A DNA stretch of 64,000 bases from Comamonas suwonensis. Its GTDB lineage: Bacteria > Pseudomonadota > Gammaproteobacteria > Burkholderiales > Burkholderiaceae_C. Below the pieces are notes generated by a model, which worked only from the letters and a program-made list of their open reading frames with translations, was not told the origin of the DNA and made no database searches. Of this stretch, positions 1-8,568 are shown piece after piece (positions within the stretch are counted from its first letter, which is position 1; each line of letters opens with the position of its first letter). The stretch lies in assembly GCF_012844455.2 (NCBI RefSeq), contig NZ_JABBCQ020000002.1, positions 124,001 to 188,000 on the forward strand, given 5' to 3'. The position numbers and the translations under genes were made by a program.

Positions 1-877
1 AGAAGTTCTTGCCGGCAATGCGCTGGGCATCTTCGGAGTACAGGTACTTCAGATAAGCCTCCGCCACGGCACGCGTGCCGCGCTTATCCACCACCTTGTC
101 GACTACGGCCACCGAGGGCTCAGCCAGGATGGACAACGAAGGTGCAATGATCTGGAACTTCTCTGAGCCGAATTCCTTGAGCGCCAGATAGGCTTCGTTT
201 TCCCAGGCCAGCAGCACATCGCCCAGACCGCGCTGTACAAAGGTCACGGTGGAGCCACGCGCACCGGTGTCCAGCACGGGTACGTTTTTGTAGAGCTTGG
301 TGATGAAGTCCTTGGCCTGCGCATCACCGCCGTACTTGCGCTTGGCAAACTCCCAGGCGGCCAGATAGTTCCAGCGGGCGCCGCCCGAAGTCTTGGGGTT
401 GGGCGTAATCACCTGCACGCCGGGCTTGACCAGGTCGTCCCAGTCCTTGATGCCTTTGGGATTGCCCTTTTTCACCAGAAACACAATGGTCGAGCTGTAA
501 GGTGCGCTGTTGTGCGGCAGGCGCTTTTGCCAGTCGGCCTTGACGTTGCCGTTCTTGACCAATGCATCAATGTCACCGGCCAGCGCCAGCGTGGCGACAT
601 CGGCATCAATGCCGTCAATGATGGAGCGCGCCTGCTTGCCCGAGCCACCGTGCGACTGCTTGATGGTCACATCCTGGTTTTGCGTGGCCTTCCAGTGCTT
701 GGCAAACGCCTGGTTGTAATTCACATACAGCTCACGGGTCGGGTCGTAGGACACGTTGAGCAATTGCACGCCGCTTTGTTGTGCAAAAGCAGGCAATGTG
801 GGCAGAGCGGAGAGGGTCAAGCCAGCAATCAGACCGGCAGCCAGAGGAAACTTGATAAAGTTGCGACGATTTTTCAT
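1..877 (-). CDS. sbp: Sulfate ABC transporter substrate-binding protein (3' end cut by window)
   Basis: Periplasmic sulfate/thiosulfate receptor of the CysUWA-type ABC importer. The visible part is about 292 codons starting at the ATG at 877; the C-terminus runs off the left edge. The N-terminus [10 protein letters not shown] followed by a hydrophobic stretch and LPAFAQ is a signal peptide. Family motifs that are visible include [12 protein letters not shown] after the cleavage site, [15 protein letters not shown], and [17 protein letters not shown], which lines the sulfate pocket in the Sbp/CysP family. It is transcribed divergently from the yggX-like gene and lies about 5 kb from cysI, so it fits a sulfate assimilation neighbourhood. 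The permease genes would be expected beyond the left edge. Assignment to sulfate rather than thiosulfate is from family resemblance only. Confidence 0.93.
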   Translation of the reverse strand, partial: MKNRRNFIKFPLAAGLIAGLTLSALPTLPAFAQQSGVQLLNVSYDPTRELYVNYNQAFAKHWKATQNQDVTIKQSHGGSGKQARSIIDGIDADVATLALAGDIDALVKNGNVKADWQKRLPHNSAPYSSTIVFLVKKGNPKGIKDWDDLVKPGVQVITPNPKTSGGARWNYLAAWEFAKRKYGGDAQAKDFITKLYKNVPVLDTGARGSTVTFVQRGLGDVLLAWENEAYLALKEFGSEKFQIIAPSLSILAEPSVAVVDKVVDKRGTRAVAEAYLKYLYSEDAQRIAGKNF

Positions 878-1023
878 TGGACTGTGTTCTTGGAGTGAAT
901 GGATAACGGGCTTCTTCTCCCCCGTTGCTATGCATTTTTGATCCACAGTCTTAAAACTCAAACTACTAAGATTTCAGTTTGTTATTACTCAAACATCTGT
1001 AATCACACAAGAGGACCCTACAC

Positions 1024-1299
1024 ATGGCACGTACCATTCATTGCATCAAGCTGGATCAGGATGCAGAAGGCCTGGACTTTCCCCCTGCACCCGGCGAACT
1101 GGGCAAGCGCATTTATGAAAGCGTGAGCAAGCAGGCCTGGGCCGACTGGCTCAAGCACCAGACCATGCTGATCAATGAAAACCGCCTGAACCTGGCCGAC
1201 GCCCGCGCCCGCCAGTACCTGGCCCGTCAGATGGAAAACCATTTCTTTGGCGGCGGAGCCGATGCGGCTCAGGGCTACGTGCCTCCTAGCGCTGAGTAA
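1024..1299 (+). CDS. Probable Fe(2+)-trafficking protein, YggX family
   Basis: Small cytoplasmic protein of 91 residues, the usual length for the YggX family, which protects iron-sulfur enzymes from oxidative damage and is proposed to handle labile Fe(II). The single conserved cysteine near the N-terminus (ARTIHCIKL) and the blocks [16 protein letters not shown] and [13 protein letters not shown] are typical of the family. The ATG at 1024 follows an AGAGGA ribosome-binding site. It stands alone, with its own intrinsic terminator directly downstream, and is divergent from the sulfate-binding protein gene. Confidence 0.95.
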   Translation: MARTIHCIKLDQDAEGLDFPPAPGELGKRIYESVSKQAWADWLKHQTMLINENRLNLADARARQYLARQMENHFFGGGADAAQGYVPPSAE

Positions 1300-1330
1300 G
1301 CTCGCCCGACTCAGGGACAGAATCAGAGAA

Positions 1331-1363
1331 AAAGCCCCGTGGCATTGCCCGGGGCTTTTTTTG
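1331..1363 (+). terminator. Intrinsic terminator of the yggX-like gene
   Basis: The stem AAAGCCCCG / CGGGGCTTT (1331-1339 with 1350-1358) with a ten-base loop is followed by a run of T. It lies 32 bp after the stop codon. Confidence 0.88.
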
Positions 1364-1370
1364 TGGCTGG

Positions 1371-1583
1371 CTGCAGCCCAAGGTGCCAGATTTTTCACCA
1401 TCAGACTTCAAACCAAATCTGCCTTAACCCCATTCGCATCAACCGCGAACAGCTATCAAAATTAACTTCCCATCACCGCCGTTGCCGTCGCCAACGAAAA
1501 CCAGACTTCAAATAAAACAAAGAAACAGCGCATCTAACCCCGGCAACACAGGTACTAACCCGTAAAACACCGCCATAACTGGC
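1371..1583. other. Gene-free spacer before the glycine riboswitch
   Basis: This A/C-rich stretch has no convincing reading frame. Apart from a possible promoter -10 (TAAAAT at 1584-1589) just before the riboswitch, I see nothing identifiable in it. Confidence 0.5.
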
Positions 1584-1589
1584 TAAAAT
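1584..1589 (+). promoter_or_regulatory. Possible -10 box of the riboswitch transcript
   Basis: TAAAAT ends about 10 bp before the first base of the glycine aptamer, the correct distance for a transcript that begins at the riboswitch. No good -35 is visible. Confidence 0.4.
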
Positions 1590-1598
1590 CGCGCCCAT

Positions 1599-1808
1599 CC
1601 TGCGGGAGAGCGGAGCCGGCAACGACTCCCGCCGAAGGCGCAAACTCCCATAATCGCTCAGGCAACAAGTACCGCAGGTGGGTCAGACAAGGCCCGGATA
1701 TCGCCAACTGGAGAGCAGCCCGCAATCACAAGTCTGCAGGGCTCACCGAAGGGGCAAGCATGTCCACCGCGAAGGTGCACATGCGCAACTCTCAGGTAAA
1801 AGGACAGC
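1599..1808 (+). ncRNA. Tandem glycine riboswitch (two aptamers)
   Basis: Two glycine aptamers lie head to tail. Aptamer 1 (about 1599-1678) opens with TGCGGGAGAGC, carries GCCGAAGGCGCAA, and closes with CGCTCAGGCAACAAGTACCGCA. Aptamer 2 (about 1706-1808) opens with CTGGAGAGCAG, carries CACCGAAGGGGCAAGC and a variable hairpin, and closes with ACTCTCAGGTAAAAGGACAG. These GGAGAGC...CCGAAGG...CTCAGG blocks are the signature of the glycine riboswitch class. Just after it, GCGGGAG (1807-1813) can pair with CTCCTGC (1828-1834), so a helix sits between the aptamer and the start of the transporter gene. This is a possible expression platform. Glycine control of the downstream transporter is the inferred function. 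Confidence 0.93.
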
Positions 1809-1842
1809 GGGAGAGGCAAGCCAGACACTCCTGCTGATGTGA

Positions 1843-2535
1843 GTGGCTGGTCTATTTTCAAGTGCCGTCATGCTTCCTTCCGTCTCTTTGCTGGACTCGT
1901 TCCAGACCGCCAATTTCACCGTCATGCTGGTCATCTATCTGGTGGCCATCACGGCCGAAGCCATGTCCGGCGCCCTTGCTGCAGGCCGGCGCAACATGGA
2001 TATCTTTGGCGTCGTCGTCATTGCCTTTGTCACGGCCCTTGGCGGCGGAACCATTCGCGACATGGTGCTGGGCCACTACCCGATCGGCTGGACGCAGCAC
2101 CCCGAATATGTGTACCTGGTCATCAGCTTCGGCCTGCTGACCACGGTGATTGCACGCCATATGCACAGACTCAAGCAGGTGTTTTTGCTGCTGGACGCCA
2201 TGGGCCTGATCGCCTTCTCGCTGATCGGCTGCAACACCGCGCTGGAGCTGGGCTACCCCACCATCGTCGTCATCATGGCAGGCATGATTACCGGCATCAG
2301 CGGCGGCATTTTGCGTGATGTGCTGTGCAACCAGGTGCCCGTCGTCTTCCGCCGCGAGCTGTATGCCAGCGTGTCCCTGGCCGTGTGCCTGATGTTCCTG
2401 GGCCTGCGCCATCTGGATGTCAGCCCCAATATCAGCACCATCGTATGTTTTGCCGGTGGTCTGGCCTTTCGCATGGCAGCCATTCGTTTTAAATGGCGCC
2501 TCCCTGTCTTCTCCTACCAGCAGCGCTGGGAATGA
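1843..2535 (+). CDS. Glycine-transporter/TRIC-type membrane protein (UPF0126 family)
   Basis: Inner-membrane protein built of two tandem repeats of the family formerly called UPF0126, now named for glycine transport and related to trimeric intracellular cation channels. The repeated motif GGGTIRDMVLG (first half) and SGGILRDVLC (second half) is the hallmark, and about seven hydrophobic helices are visible. A tandem glycine riboswitch immediately upstream strongly suggests glycine as substrate or signal. The start is uncertain: GTG at 1843 gives 230 residues, while ATG at 1870 (MLPSVSLLDS) is equally possible and leaves the hydrophobic core intact; neither has a good Shine-Dalgarno. A dispersed repeat follows the stop codon. 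Confidence 0.9.
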   Translation: MAGLFSSAVMLPSVSLLDSFQTANFTVMLVIYLVAITAEAMSGALAAGRRNMDIFGVVVIAFVTALGGGTIRDMVLGHYPIGWTQHPEYVYLVISFGLLTTVIARHMHRLKQVFLLLDAMGLIAFSLIGCNTALELGYPTIVVIMAGMITGISGGILRDVLCNQVPVVFRRELYASVSLAVCLMFLGLRHLDVSPNISTIVCFAGGLAFRMAAIRFKWRLPVFSYQQRWE

Positions 2536-2545
2536 GATACAAGCT

Positions 2546-2636
2546 CCCCCTGTGGCGCTGCGCGCCTTCTCCCTCTCTTGCTACGCGGGTGAGGGACGAC
2601 AGCCTCGCTGCGAGGCGGCTCTTGCTTGCTGCCCCT
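2546..2636 (+). repeat. Post-stop-codon repeat, copy A
   Basis: GC-rich element starting CCCCCTGTGGCGCTGCGCGCC and ending near TTGCTTGCTGCCCC. It contains small hairpins (GGCGC/GCGCC and GCCTCGC/GCGAGGC) and begins 11 bp after the TRIC gene stop, in the same orientation as the gene. It resembles copies at 9201, 10314 and 45050. Confidence 0.7.
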
Positions 2637-2695
2637 GATCTTTGCGCTGTGCCCGCTTTTCTGCGCCATGCATTACCCATGTAGTTTTTCTTTCC

Positions 2696-4672
2696 ATGTC
2701 TGAACCCATCACATGGATGCCGGATGGCACTCCCTATAACGCCCGATTTGGCGACCGCTACCGCAGCGAAGATGGCGGCCTCGATCAGGCTACCCATGTC
2801 TTTCTGGGCGGCTGTGGCCTGCCTGCCGCATGGGCCGACACACCGCAATGGCGGATTCTGGAAACCGGTTTCGGCTTTGGCCTGAACTTTCTGGTTACCT
2901 GGGCGGCCTGGAAGGCAGACCCGCAGCGCACGCGGCTGCTGCACTTTGTTTCGGTTGAGGCGTTTCCCGTCTCCCGCGAAGACCTGCTGCAGTCCTTGCC
3001 TGCGGATGAGCCGCTGCGCGCACTGGGCCTGCAACTGGCCGAGCAGTGGTGGGGGCTGCTGCCAGGCGTGCACCGCCTGTCTTTTGAGGGCGGCCAAGTG
3101 CTGCTGACGCTGTATATAGGCCAGGCACAGACCATGCTGCGCAAGCAGCAGATCACGGCAGATAGCGTCTACCTCGATGGTTTTTCGCCCCAGCTCAACC
3201 CCGAGCTGTGGGATGAAGATGCCATGAAAAACATCGCCCGCCACTGCCGCCGCGGCACGCAGCTGGCGACCTGGTGCGTGGCTGGCAGCGTTCGGCAAGC
3301 CCTGAAGACACAGGGCTTTGAGGTCAAAAAAGTGCCGGGGACGCCCCCCAAGCGACACAACCTGCAGGCCAGCTACAACCCGGCGTGGGAGCCGCGCCAC
3401 CGCACGGATGGGCTGCCTGCCCCCGTCAAGCAGCCCGGCCACTGCCTGGTGCTGGGTGCGGGGCTGGCCGGTGCCGCAGCAGCAGCCAGTCTCGCAAGGC
3501 GGGGCTGGCAGGTGACCGTGCTTGACAGTGCTGCGCAGCCCGCTGCCGGGGCATCGGGTCTGCCTGCAGGGCTGTTCTGCCCCCATGTCTCCTCCGATGA
3601 CAGTGTTTTATCGCGCCTGTCTCGCAGCGGCGTGCGCACCACGCTACAAACTTTGCAGCAACTGAGCACAGCCCAAAAGCTGCAACCCGGCGAGGACTGG
3701 GCCCATGGCGGCGTGCTGGAGCATAACCTGAACCAGCCCGCCCACCTGCCACCGCAATGGCTGAAGACAGACAGCGCTGAACACGGCTGGGGCCTGCAGT
3801 GGAGCCAACCCGCGACCGCTCAGCACTTGCAAGCCGCCCACTTGCCTGATGACAGCCACGCCCTGTGGCACGCGCAGGCGGGCTGGGTCAGGCCTGCGCG
3901 ACTGGTCCGGGCCTTGATGCAATCGCCCCTTATTCAGTGGCAGGGCAATGCCGATGCTGCCAAGCTGCAGCGCGATGAAGTCAGCGGCCAGTGGCAGGTG
4001 TTGAACCAGCAGGGCCAGAGCATTGCCCAGGCCGACATGCTGGTCGTGGCGCTGGGCCCGGCCAGCACAACACTGCTGCAAGCCAGTGGCATGAATGCTG
4101 GGCGGTGGGAGCTGCAAGCCATACGCGGGCAAGTCAGCATGGCCGACCATACGGCGCAGACGCAGGCAGCCATGCCGCCTTTTCCGGTCAACGGCCACGG
4201 CAATCTGGTGCCGGACTTCCCGGGTGACACCCCTGCCAGCCCGCACCAATGGATCATGGGCTCCACCTTCGAGCGCGACGTGACCGAGCTGCCGCCCAGC
4301 CCTGCGGACCAGCAGGCTGCACATGCCGGCAATGGCGAAAAGCTGGCCGCCCTGCTGCCCGCATGCCGGCAGGCGCTGCAATCCTTTTTTGATGCGCCGC
4401 AGCAACCCGAAAAACGGCCAGAAACATGGTCGCGCGTGCGCTGCGCCGCCTATGATCGTCTGCCTCTGACCGGACCCGCCGGTGAAGTGGCGGACGACCT
4501 GCCCGGCCTGTGGATGCTGACGGGACTGGGCTCGCGCGGGCTGACGCTTTCCATGCTCTGCGGCGAGCTGCTGGCAGCGCGCCTGCATGGGGAGCCGCTG
4601 CCGCTGGATGCCAAGCTGGCGCAATCGCTGGGCACGCAGCGACTGTGGAGTCGTGTGACGCGCGATGCGTGA
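2696..4672 (+). CDS. mnmC: Bifunctional tRNA wobble-uridine enzyme MnmC
   Basis: Bifunctional enzyme for the last steps of mnm5s2U synthesis at tRNA position 34. The N-terminal MnmD half is an SAM methyltransferase: ETGFGFGLNFLVTW is the SAM-binding loop and YLDGFSPQLNPELWDE the active-site motif. The C-terminal MnmC1 half is an FAD-dependent oxidase: CLVLGAGLAGAAAAASLARR is the dinucleotide fold, followed by GASGLPAGLFCPHVS. At 658 residues it matches the fused enzyme. ATG 2696 (MSEPITWMPDGTPYNARFGD) is chosen over the in-frame ATG at 2642 because the conserved N-terminus starts there. It is monocistronic between a + strand repeat and a convergent gene, with a hairpin after the stop. Confidence 0.96.
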   Translation: MSEPITWMPDGTPYNARFGDRYRSEDGGLDQATHVFLGGCGLPAAWADTPQWRILETGFGFGLNFLVTWAAWKADPQRTRLLHFVSVEAFPVSREDLLQSLPADEPLRALGLQLAEQWWGLLPGVHRLSFEGGQVLLTLYIGQAQTMLRKQQITADSVYLDGFSPQLNPELWDEDAMKNIARHCRRGTQLATWCVAGSVRQALKTQGFEVKKVPGTPPKRHNLQASYNPAWEPRHRTDGLPAPVKQPGHCLVLGAGLAGAAAAASLARRGWQVTVLDSAAQPAAGASGLPAGLFCPHVSSDDSVLSRLSRSGVRTTLQTLQQLSTAQKLQPGEDWAHGGVLEHNLNQPAHLPPQWLKTDSAEHGWGLQWSQPATAQHLQAAHLPDDSHALWHAQAGWVRPARLVRALMQSPLIQWQGNADAAKLQRDEVSGQWQVLNQQGQSIAQADMLVVALGPASTTLLQASGMNAGRWELQAIRGQVSMADHTAQTQAAMPPFPVNGHGNLVPDFPGDTPASPHQWIMGSTFERDVTELPPSPADQQAAHAGNGEKLAALLPACRQALQSFFDAPQQPEKRPETWSRVRCAAYDRLPLTGPAGEVADDLPGLWMLTGLGSRGLTLSMLCGELLAARLHGEPLPLDAKLAQSLGTQRLWSRVTRDA

Positions 4673-4676
4673 CCCG

Positions 4677-4709
4677 AAAAGCACTTGGCCAGAAACCAGT
4701 GCTCTTTTA
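4677..4709 (+). terminator. Likely terminator of mnmC, possibly bidirectional
   Basis: AAAAGCACT and AGTGCTCTTTT form a stem directly after the mnmC stop. The T run and the upstream A run let it work on both strands between the two convergent genes. Confidence 0.65.
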
Positions 4710-4728
4710 ATGCCTGAAAAGACTGAGG

Positions 4729-6048
4729 TTACGGCAGCGTAATCGCGTCTGCTGAGACCAGAGGCTCCAGCTTGGTGGCCAGCACCTTATCGAGCGTCTT
4801 GCCGTCCATGTCCACCACTTCAAAGCGCCAGTCTTCCCACTCAACCACGTCGGATTCACTGGGCACGCGACCCAGCAGCAGCATCACCATGCCGCTGAGC
4901 GTGTGATAGCGGCCGCGCTCCTCTTCGGGCACAGCATGCAGGTTCAGACGGTCCTTGAGCTCAGGCACGGGGATATGTCCATCCAGCAGCCAGCTGCCAT
5001 CCGGACGCGACACCGCCCAGCTGGTTTCATCGTCGCGCGGCTGGAATTCACCGGTAATCGCTTCAATCAAGTCCTGCAGCGTGACAATGCCTTGCACCTC
5101 GCCGTATTCATCGATCACAAACGCCATGTGCAGATCAGAGTTGCGGAAGGTGTCCAGCAACTCCATGCCGGTGATGGTTTCCGGCACATAGAGCGCCGTT
5201 TGCAGCGGCTGATCGCCGAGCTTTTGCTCACCCTTGTGGCGCACGGTCTGTGCCAGCCACTGGCGGGCATTGAGCACGCCCACGATATTGTTCATGTCGC
5301 CACGCACCACGGGGTAGCGCGCGTGGTCGGCTTCTTCCATCCGGGTCAGATTGACATCCAGGCTGTCATCAATATCAAGAAACACCACATCGCTGCGCGG
5401 CACCATGAGCGAGCCGATCTGGCGGTCATCCAGCCGGAACACATTGCGCACCATGGTGTGCTCTTGCGACTCAATCACGCCGGCGCTGTGACCCTCGACC
5501 AAAATGGCTTGAATTTCTTCTTCGGTCACCACGCTGCCGTTGCTTTCTTTGACGCCCAGTAGCTTGAGCAGGCCGCGTGTAGAGGCCGACAGCAGCCACA
5601 CAAAAGGCTTGGTGGCCAGCGCCAGAAAGTTGATGGGGCGCGAGATCAGGCGCGCCAGCGCTTCGGGGTTGGTCTGGCCCAAACGCTTGGGAACCAGCTC
5701 GCCCACCACGATAGAGAAGTAAGTGATCAGCACCACAACCAGACCGGTAGAGACGTAACCAGCTGTTTTGGCCTGCATGCCGGCGTCTATCAGCTTGAGC
5801 GCCAGCGGGCCGGCCAGAGCCGCCTCGCCCACGATACCGTTGAGCACGCCAATCGAGGTGATACCAATCTGAATGGTGGAGAGAAAACGCGTTGGGTCCT
5901 CTCCTAGTTTGATAGCGGCTACCGCGCCGCTGTCGCCCTCATCCACCATTTTTTGCATGCGGCTCTTGCGGGCGGTCACCAGCGCAATTTCCGACATGGC
6001 GAACACGCCGTTCAAACAGATGAGAGCGAAAAGTATGGCTATTTCCAT
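4729..6048 (-). CDS. CorC/HlyC-type membrane protein with CNNM and CBS domains
   Basis: 439-residue inner-membrane protein of the hemolysin-like/CorC family, proposed to act in divalent cation (Mg2+/Co2+) efflux. Order of domains: N-terminal CNNM/DUF21 transmembrane domain (about 1-190, with GVFAMSEIALVTARKSRM and VVGELVPKRLG), a pair of CBS domains (about 205-330, MVPRSDVVFLDIDD and HMAFVIDEYGEVQGIVTLQD), and a C-terminal CorC_HlyC domain (VEWEDWRFEVVDMDG). It is not a haemolysin despite the family name. It is divergent from cysI, with about 295 bp of intergenic DNA between them. Transport substrate cannot be told from sequence. Confidence 0.92.
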   Translation of the reverse strand: MEIAILFALICLNGVFAMSEIALVTARKSRMQKMVDEGDSGAVAAIKLGEDPTRFLSTIQIGITSIGVLNGIVGEAALAGPLALKLIDAGMQAKTAGYVSTGLVVVLITYFSIVVGELVPKRLGQTNPEALARLISRPINFLALATKPFVWLLSASTRGLLKLLGVKESNGSVVTEEEIQAILVEGHSAGVIESQEHTMVRNVFRLDDRQIGSLMVPRSDVVFLDIDDSLDVNLTRMEEADHARYPVVRGDMNNIVGVLNARQWLAQTVRHKGEQKLGDQPLQTALYVPETITGMELLDTFRNSDLHMAFVIDEYGEVQGIVTLQDLIEAITGEFQPRDDETSWAVSRPDGSWLLDGHIPVPELKDRLNLHAVPEEERGRYHTLSGMVMLLLGRVPSESDVVEWEDWRFEVVDMDGKTLDKVLATKLEPLVSADAITLP

Positions 6049-6343
6049 AGTCAGGCACCCGCTTTCAATCCAGGCGCCTCAATCATTGAACAAGCCCCGA
6101 TTCTAGGGAATCAGCGAGACTTGCTTAGAGATAAATGCAAGTGCACTGCAAGGAAATTCCCAGATATGGCGCACTTTGGCCCGAAAGCGAGCCTTTGTTT
6201 ACGGCCTCACATATTCTTTTAGTTATATATGAAGGACTAAATAATCGTTTGTTTTTATATAAAGCCTCTCTACAGTTCGCTCCAACGATCACAGTGCAAT
6301 GCCATTCGAGGCAAGGCATTCGCTCCACGGAAGAACTGAAGAC
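6049..6343. promoter_or_regulatory. Divergent intergenic region, corC-like gene / cysI
   Basis: No gene fits here. The cysI-proximal 120 bp is AT-rich (for example TTAGTTATATATGAAGG and TTTGTTTTTATATAAAG at about 6219-6262), unlike the flanking coding DNA. This is where the cysI promoter and any CysB site would lie. I cannot define the exact boxes. Confidence 0.45.
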
Positions 6344-8128
6344 ATGTATCAATACACCGATTTCGACAAAGCGTTCGTCAAGCAACGCGCCGACCAGTTC
6401 CGTGACCAGCTGGAACGCTGGCAGGCAGGCAAGCTCCCGGAAGATGATTTCCGTCCGCTGCGTCTGCAAAACGGCTGGTATGTCCAGCGCTATGCGCCCA
6501 TGCTGCGCGTGGCCGTGCCTTATGGCGAGATCAATTCCGCCCAGATTCGCGTGCTGGCCCAGGTCGCCCGTGAGTATGACGAGCCGGAAGCCGCCGTCTT
6601 TCAGGCCGCGCTGGATGGTCAGGGCAAGATGGGTACCACCTATCTGCCCAAGAACTGCGCCCACTTCACCACCCGTACCAATGTGCAGTTCAACTGGATT
6701 CCCCTGTCCAGAGCTGCCGATGTGATGGACCTGCTGGCCAGCGTCAACCTGCACGGCATTCAGACCAGCGGCAACTGCATCCGCAACACCACCACCGACG
6801 CGCTGGCGGGTATTGCCCCTGACGAAGCCATTGACCCCCGCCCCTACGCAGAAATTCTGCGCCAGTGGACCACGCTGCACCCCGAGTTCGCCTTTCTGCC
6901 GCGCAAATTCAAGATCGCCATCACCGGCGCAAAGGAAGACCGCGCCGCCACCGGCTGGCACGATGTGGGTCTGCACATGGTCAAAAACGAAGCGGGCGAA
7001 ATCGGCTTCAAGGTTTTTGTCGGTGGCGGCATGGGCCGCACGCCCGTGATCGGCACCGTGATTCGTGAGTTCCTGCCCTGGAACCAGATCATGAATTACA
7101 TCGAAGCCATTGTTCGCGTCTACAACGAGCTGGGTCGCCGCGACAACAAGTACAAGGCGCGCATCAAGATTCTGGTCAAGGCCGAAGGCCAGGCCTATAT
7201 CGATGCGGTGGAAGAAGAATTCCGCCAGATCGTTGACGTAGACGGTGGCCCGCATACCGTTCCCCAGGCCGAATTCGACCGTGTGGCAGCCATGTTCACC
7301 ACACCCGCTCTGCCCGTCGTGGCCGATGCGGCCGCCGATGAACAGGCGCTGATCGAGCAAACGGCCAAGGAGCCCGCCTTTGCCCGCTGGGTAGCGCGCA
7401 ACGTGCACGCTCACAAGCTGGCAGGCCTGCGCGCCGTCACCCTGTCTTTCAAGCGCGTGGGTCAGGCCCCTGGCGATGCACAGAGCGAGCAGCTTGATGC
7501 ACTGGCCCAACTGGTCGATGCCTTCTCCGCTGGCGAAGCCCGCGTGACGCATGACCAGAACGTGATGCTGCCCTGGGTACAGGTCGGCCAGCTGCATGCG
7601 CTGTGGACCGAGGCCAAGGCTCTGGGCCTGGCCAGCACCAATGTGGCCCTGCTGACCGACATGATTGCCTGCCCTGGCGGCGACTTCTGCGCACTGGCCA
7701 ACGCCCGCAGCCTGCCCATTGCCGACGCCATCACCGCCCGCTATCAGGATCTGGACGAGCTGGACGATATCGGCGAGATTGACTTGCACATCAGCGGCTG
7801 CATCAACAGCTGCGGGCACCACCACAGCGGCCACATCGGCATTCTGGGCGTGGATAAGGACGGCAAGGAGTGGTACCAGGTCACGCTGGGCGGCTCTGAC
7901 GGCTCCACTCTCTCGGGCAACGCCGTGGCTGGCAAGGCCATCGGCCCATCGTTCAGCGCCGCCGAGGTGCCTGACGTGATCGAAGCCGTGCTCAGCACCT
8001 ACCGCGACCTGCGCCACAGCGGCGAACACTTTATTGACGCCGTGCGCCGCATTGGCATCGATCCCTTCAAGGAAGCTGGCAAGGCTGCCCGCCACCCCGC
8101 AGAAGACGAAGAAGCCGCACTGGCCTGA
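6344..8128 (+). CDS. cysI: Sulfite reductase hemoprotein (nitrite/sulfite reductase family)
   Basis: Assimilatory siroheme-[4Fe-4S] enzyme that reduces sulfite to sulfide by six electrons. Two ferredoxin-like half domains (PYGEINSAQIRVLAQVA near residue 60 and a second set after residue 340) flank the siroheme domains. The cluster ligands are visible as C443-x5-C449 (ACPGGDFC) and C486-x3-C490 (GCINSCG). The start at ATG 6344 (MYQYTDFDKAF) is preferred to the in-frame ATG at 6299, giving 594 residues. It heads the operon cysI-DUF934-cysH-cysD-cysN. No CysJ flavoprotein partner is present in the window, so electrons may come from ferredoxin. A nitrite-reducing role is possible by family but unlikely in this context. 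Confidence 0.95.
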   Translation: MYQYTDFDKAFVKQRADQFRDQLERWQAGKLPEDDFRPLRLQNGWYVQRYAPMLRVAVPYGEINSAQIRVLAQVAREYDEPEAAVFQAALDGQGKMGTTYLPKNCAHFTTRTNVQFNWIPLSRAADVMDLLASVNLHGIQTSGNCIRNTTTDALAGIAPDEAIDPRPYAEILRQWTTLHPEFAFLPRKFKIAITGAKEDRAATGWHDVGLHMVKNEAGEIGFKVFVGGGMGRTPVIGTVIREFLPWNQIMNYIEAIVRVYNELGRRDNKYKARIKILVKAEGQAYIDAVEEEFRQIVDVDGGPHTVPQAEFDRVAAMFTTPALPVVADAAADEQALIEQTAKEPAFARWVARNVHAHKLAGLRAVTLSFKRVGQAPGDAQSEQLDALAQLVDAFSAGEARVTHDQNVMLPWVQVGQLHALWTEAKALGLASTNVALLTDMIACPGGDFCALANARSLPIADAITARYQDLDELDDIGEIDLHISGCINSCGHHHSGHIGILGVDKDGKEWYQVTLGGSDGSTLSGNAVAGKAIGPSFSAAEVPDVIEAVLSTYRDLRHSGEHFIDAVRRIGIDPFKEAGKAARHPAEDEEAALA

Positions 8129-8166
8129 GCCGCGAGCAAGAACAAAAAGCCAAGAGCAAGGAATTG

Positions 8167-8568
8167 ATGATGAAAATTCTGGCAAACCATGACTACCAGG
8201 CGCCCAGCGAAAGCACCGGCCACGTGCTGGTACTGGCCAATGATGTGAACGCACTGGACGCCAATCTCGACGGCATCACGCAAGTCGATCTGAACTTTCC
8301 CAACTTCACCGATGGCCGTGCATTCAGCCAGGCCTACCTGCTGCGCCGCCGCCTGAAGTTTGCGGGCGACATCCGCGCCACTGGCGATGTGCTGATCGAC
8401 CAGCTGGTGCAGATGCAGCGCACGGGCTTCAGCTCTGCCGTGCTCCGCGCAGGCGTGGACGCCGCCGATGCCCAGCGCCAGTTTGAGCGCTTTGGCGGTT
8501 ACTACCAGGCCGATGCGCTGGAGCACCACCCCCACTTTGCACAGACTTCGTCGCTGGAGGCCGCATGA
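8167..8568 (+). CDS. DUF934 protein of the cys operon
   Basis: 133-residue cytoplasmic protein of the DUF934 family, which is habitually encoded next to cysI and cysH in proteobacteria that lack cysJ; its biochemical role is not established. Visible family blocks are VLVLANDVNALDANLDGITQVDLNFP and FTDGRAFSQAYLLRRRLKFAGDIRATGDVLIDQL, written here as landmarks around residues 18-75. A start at 8167 or 8170 is possible; AAGGAA lies just upstream of both. The end overlaps the cysH start by 4 bp (ATGA), showing translational coupling. A role in assembling or serving sulfite reductase is inference from context. Confidence 0.88.
   Translation: MMKILANHDYQAPSESTGHVLVLANDVNALDANLDGITQVDLNFPNFTDGRAFSQAYLLRRRLKFAGDIRATGDVLIDQLVQMQRTGFSSAVLRAGVDAADAQRQFERFGGYYQADALEHHPHFAQTSSLEAA

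Noticed and set aside
6125-8254. 709-codon minus-strand frame over cysI
   Set aside because: It is a shadow of cysI, whose siroheme and cluster motifs are clear. The antisense translation has no recognisable domain.
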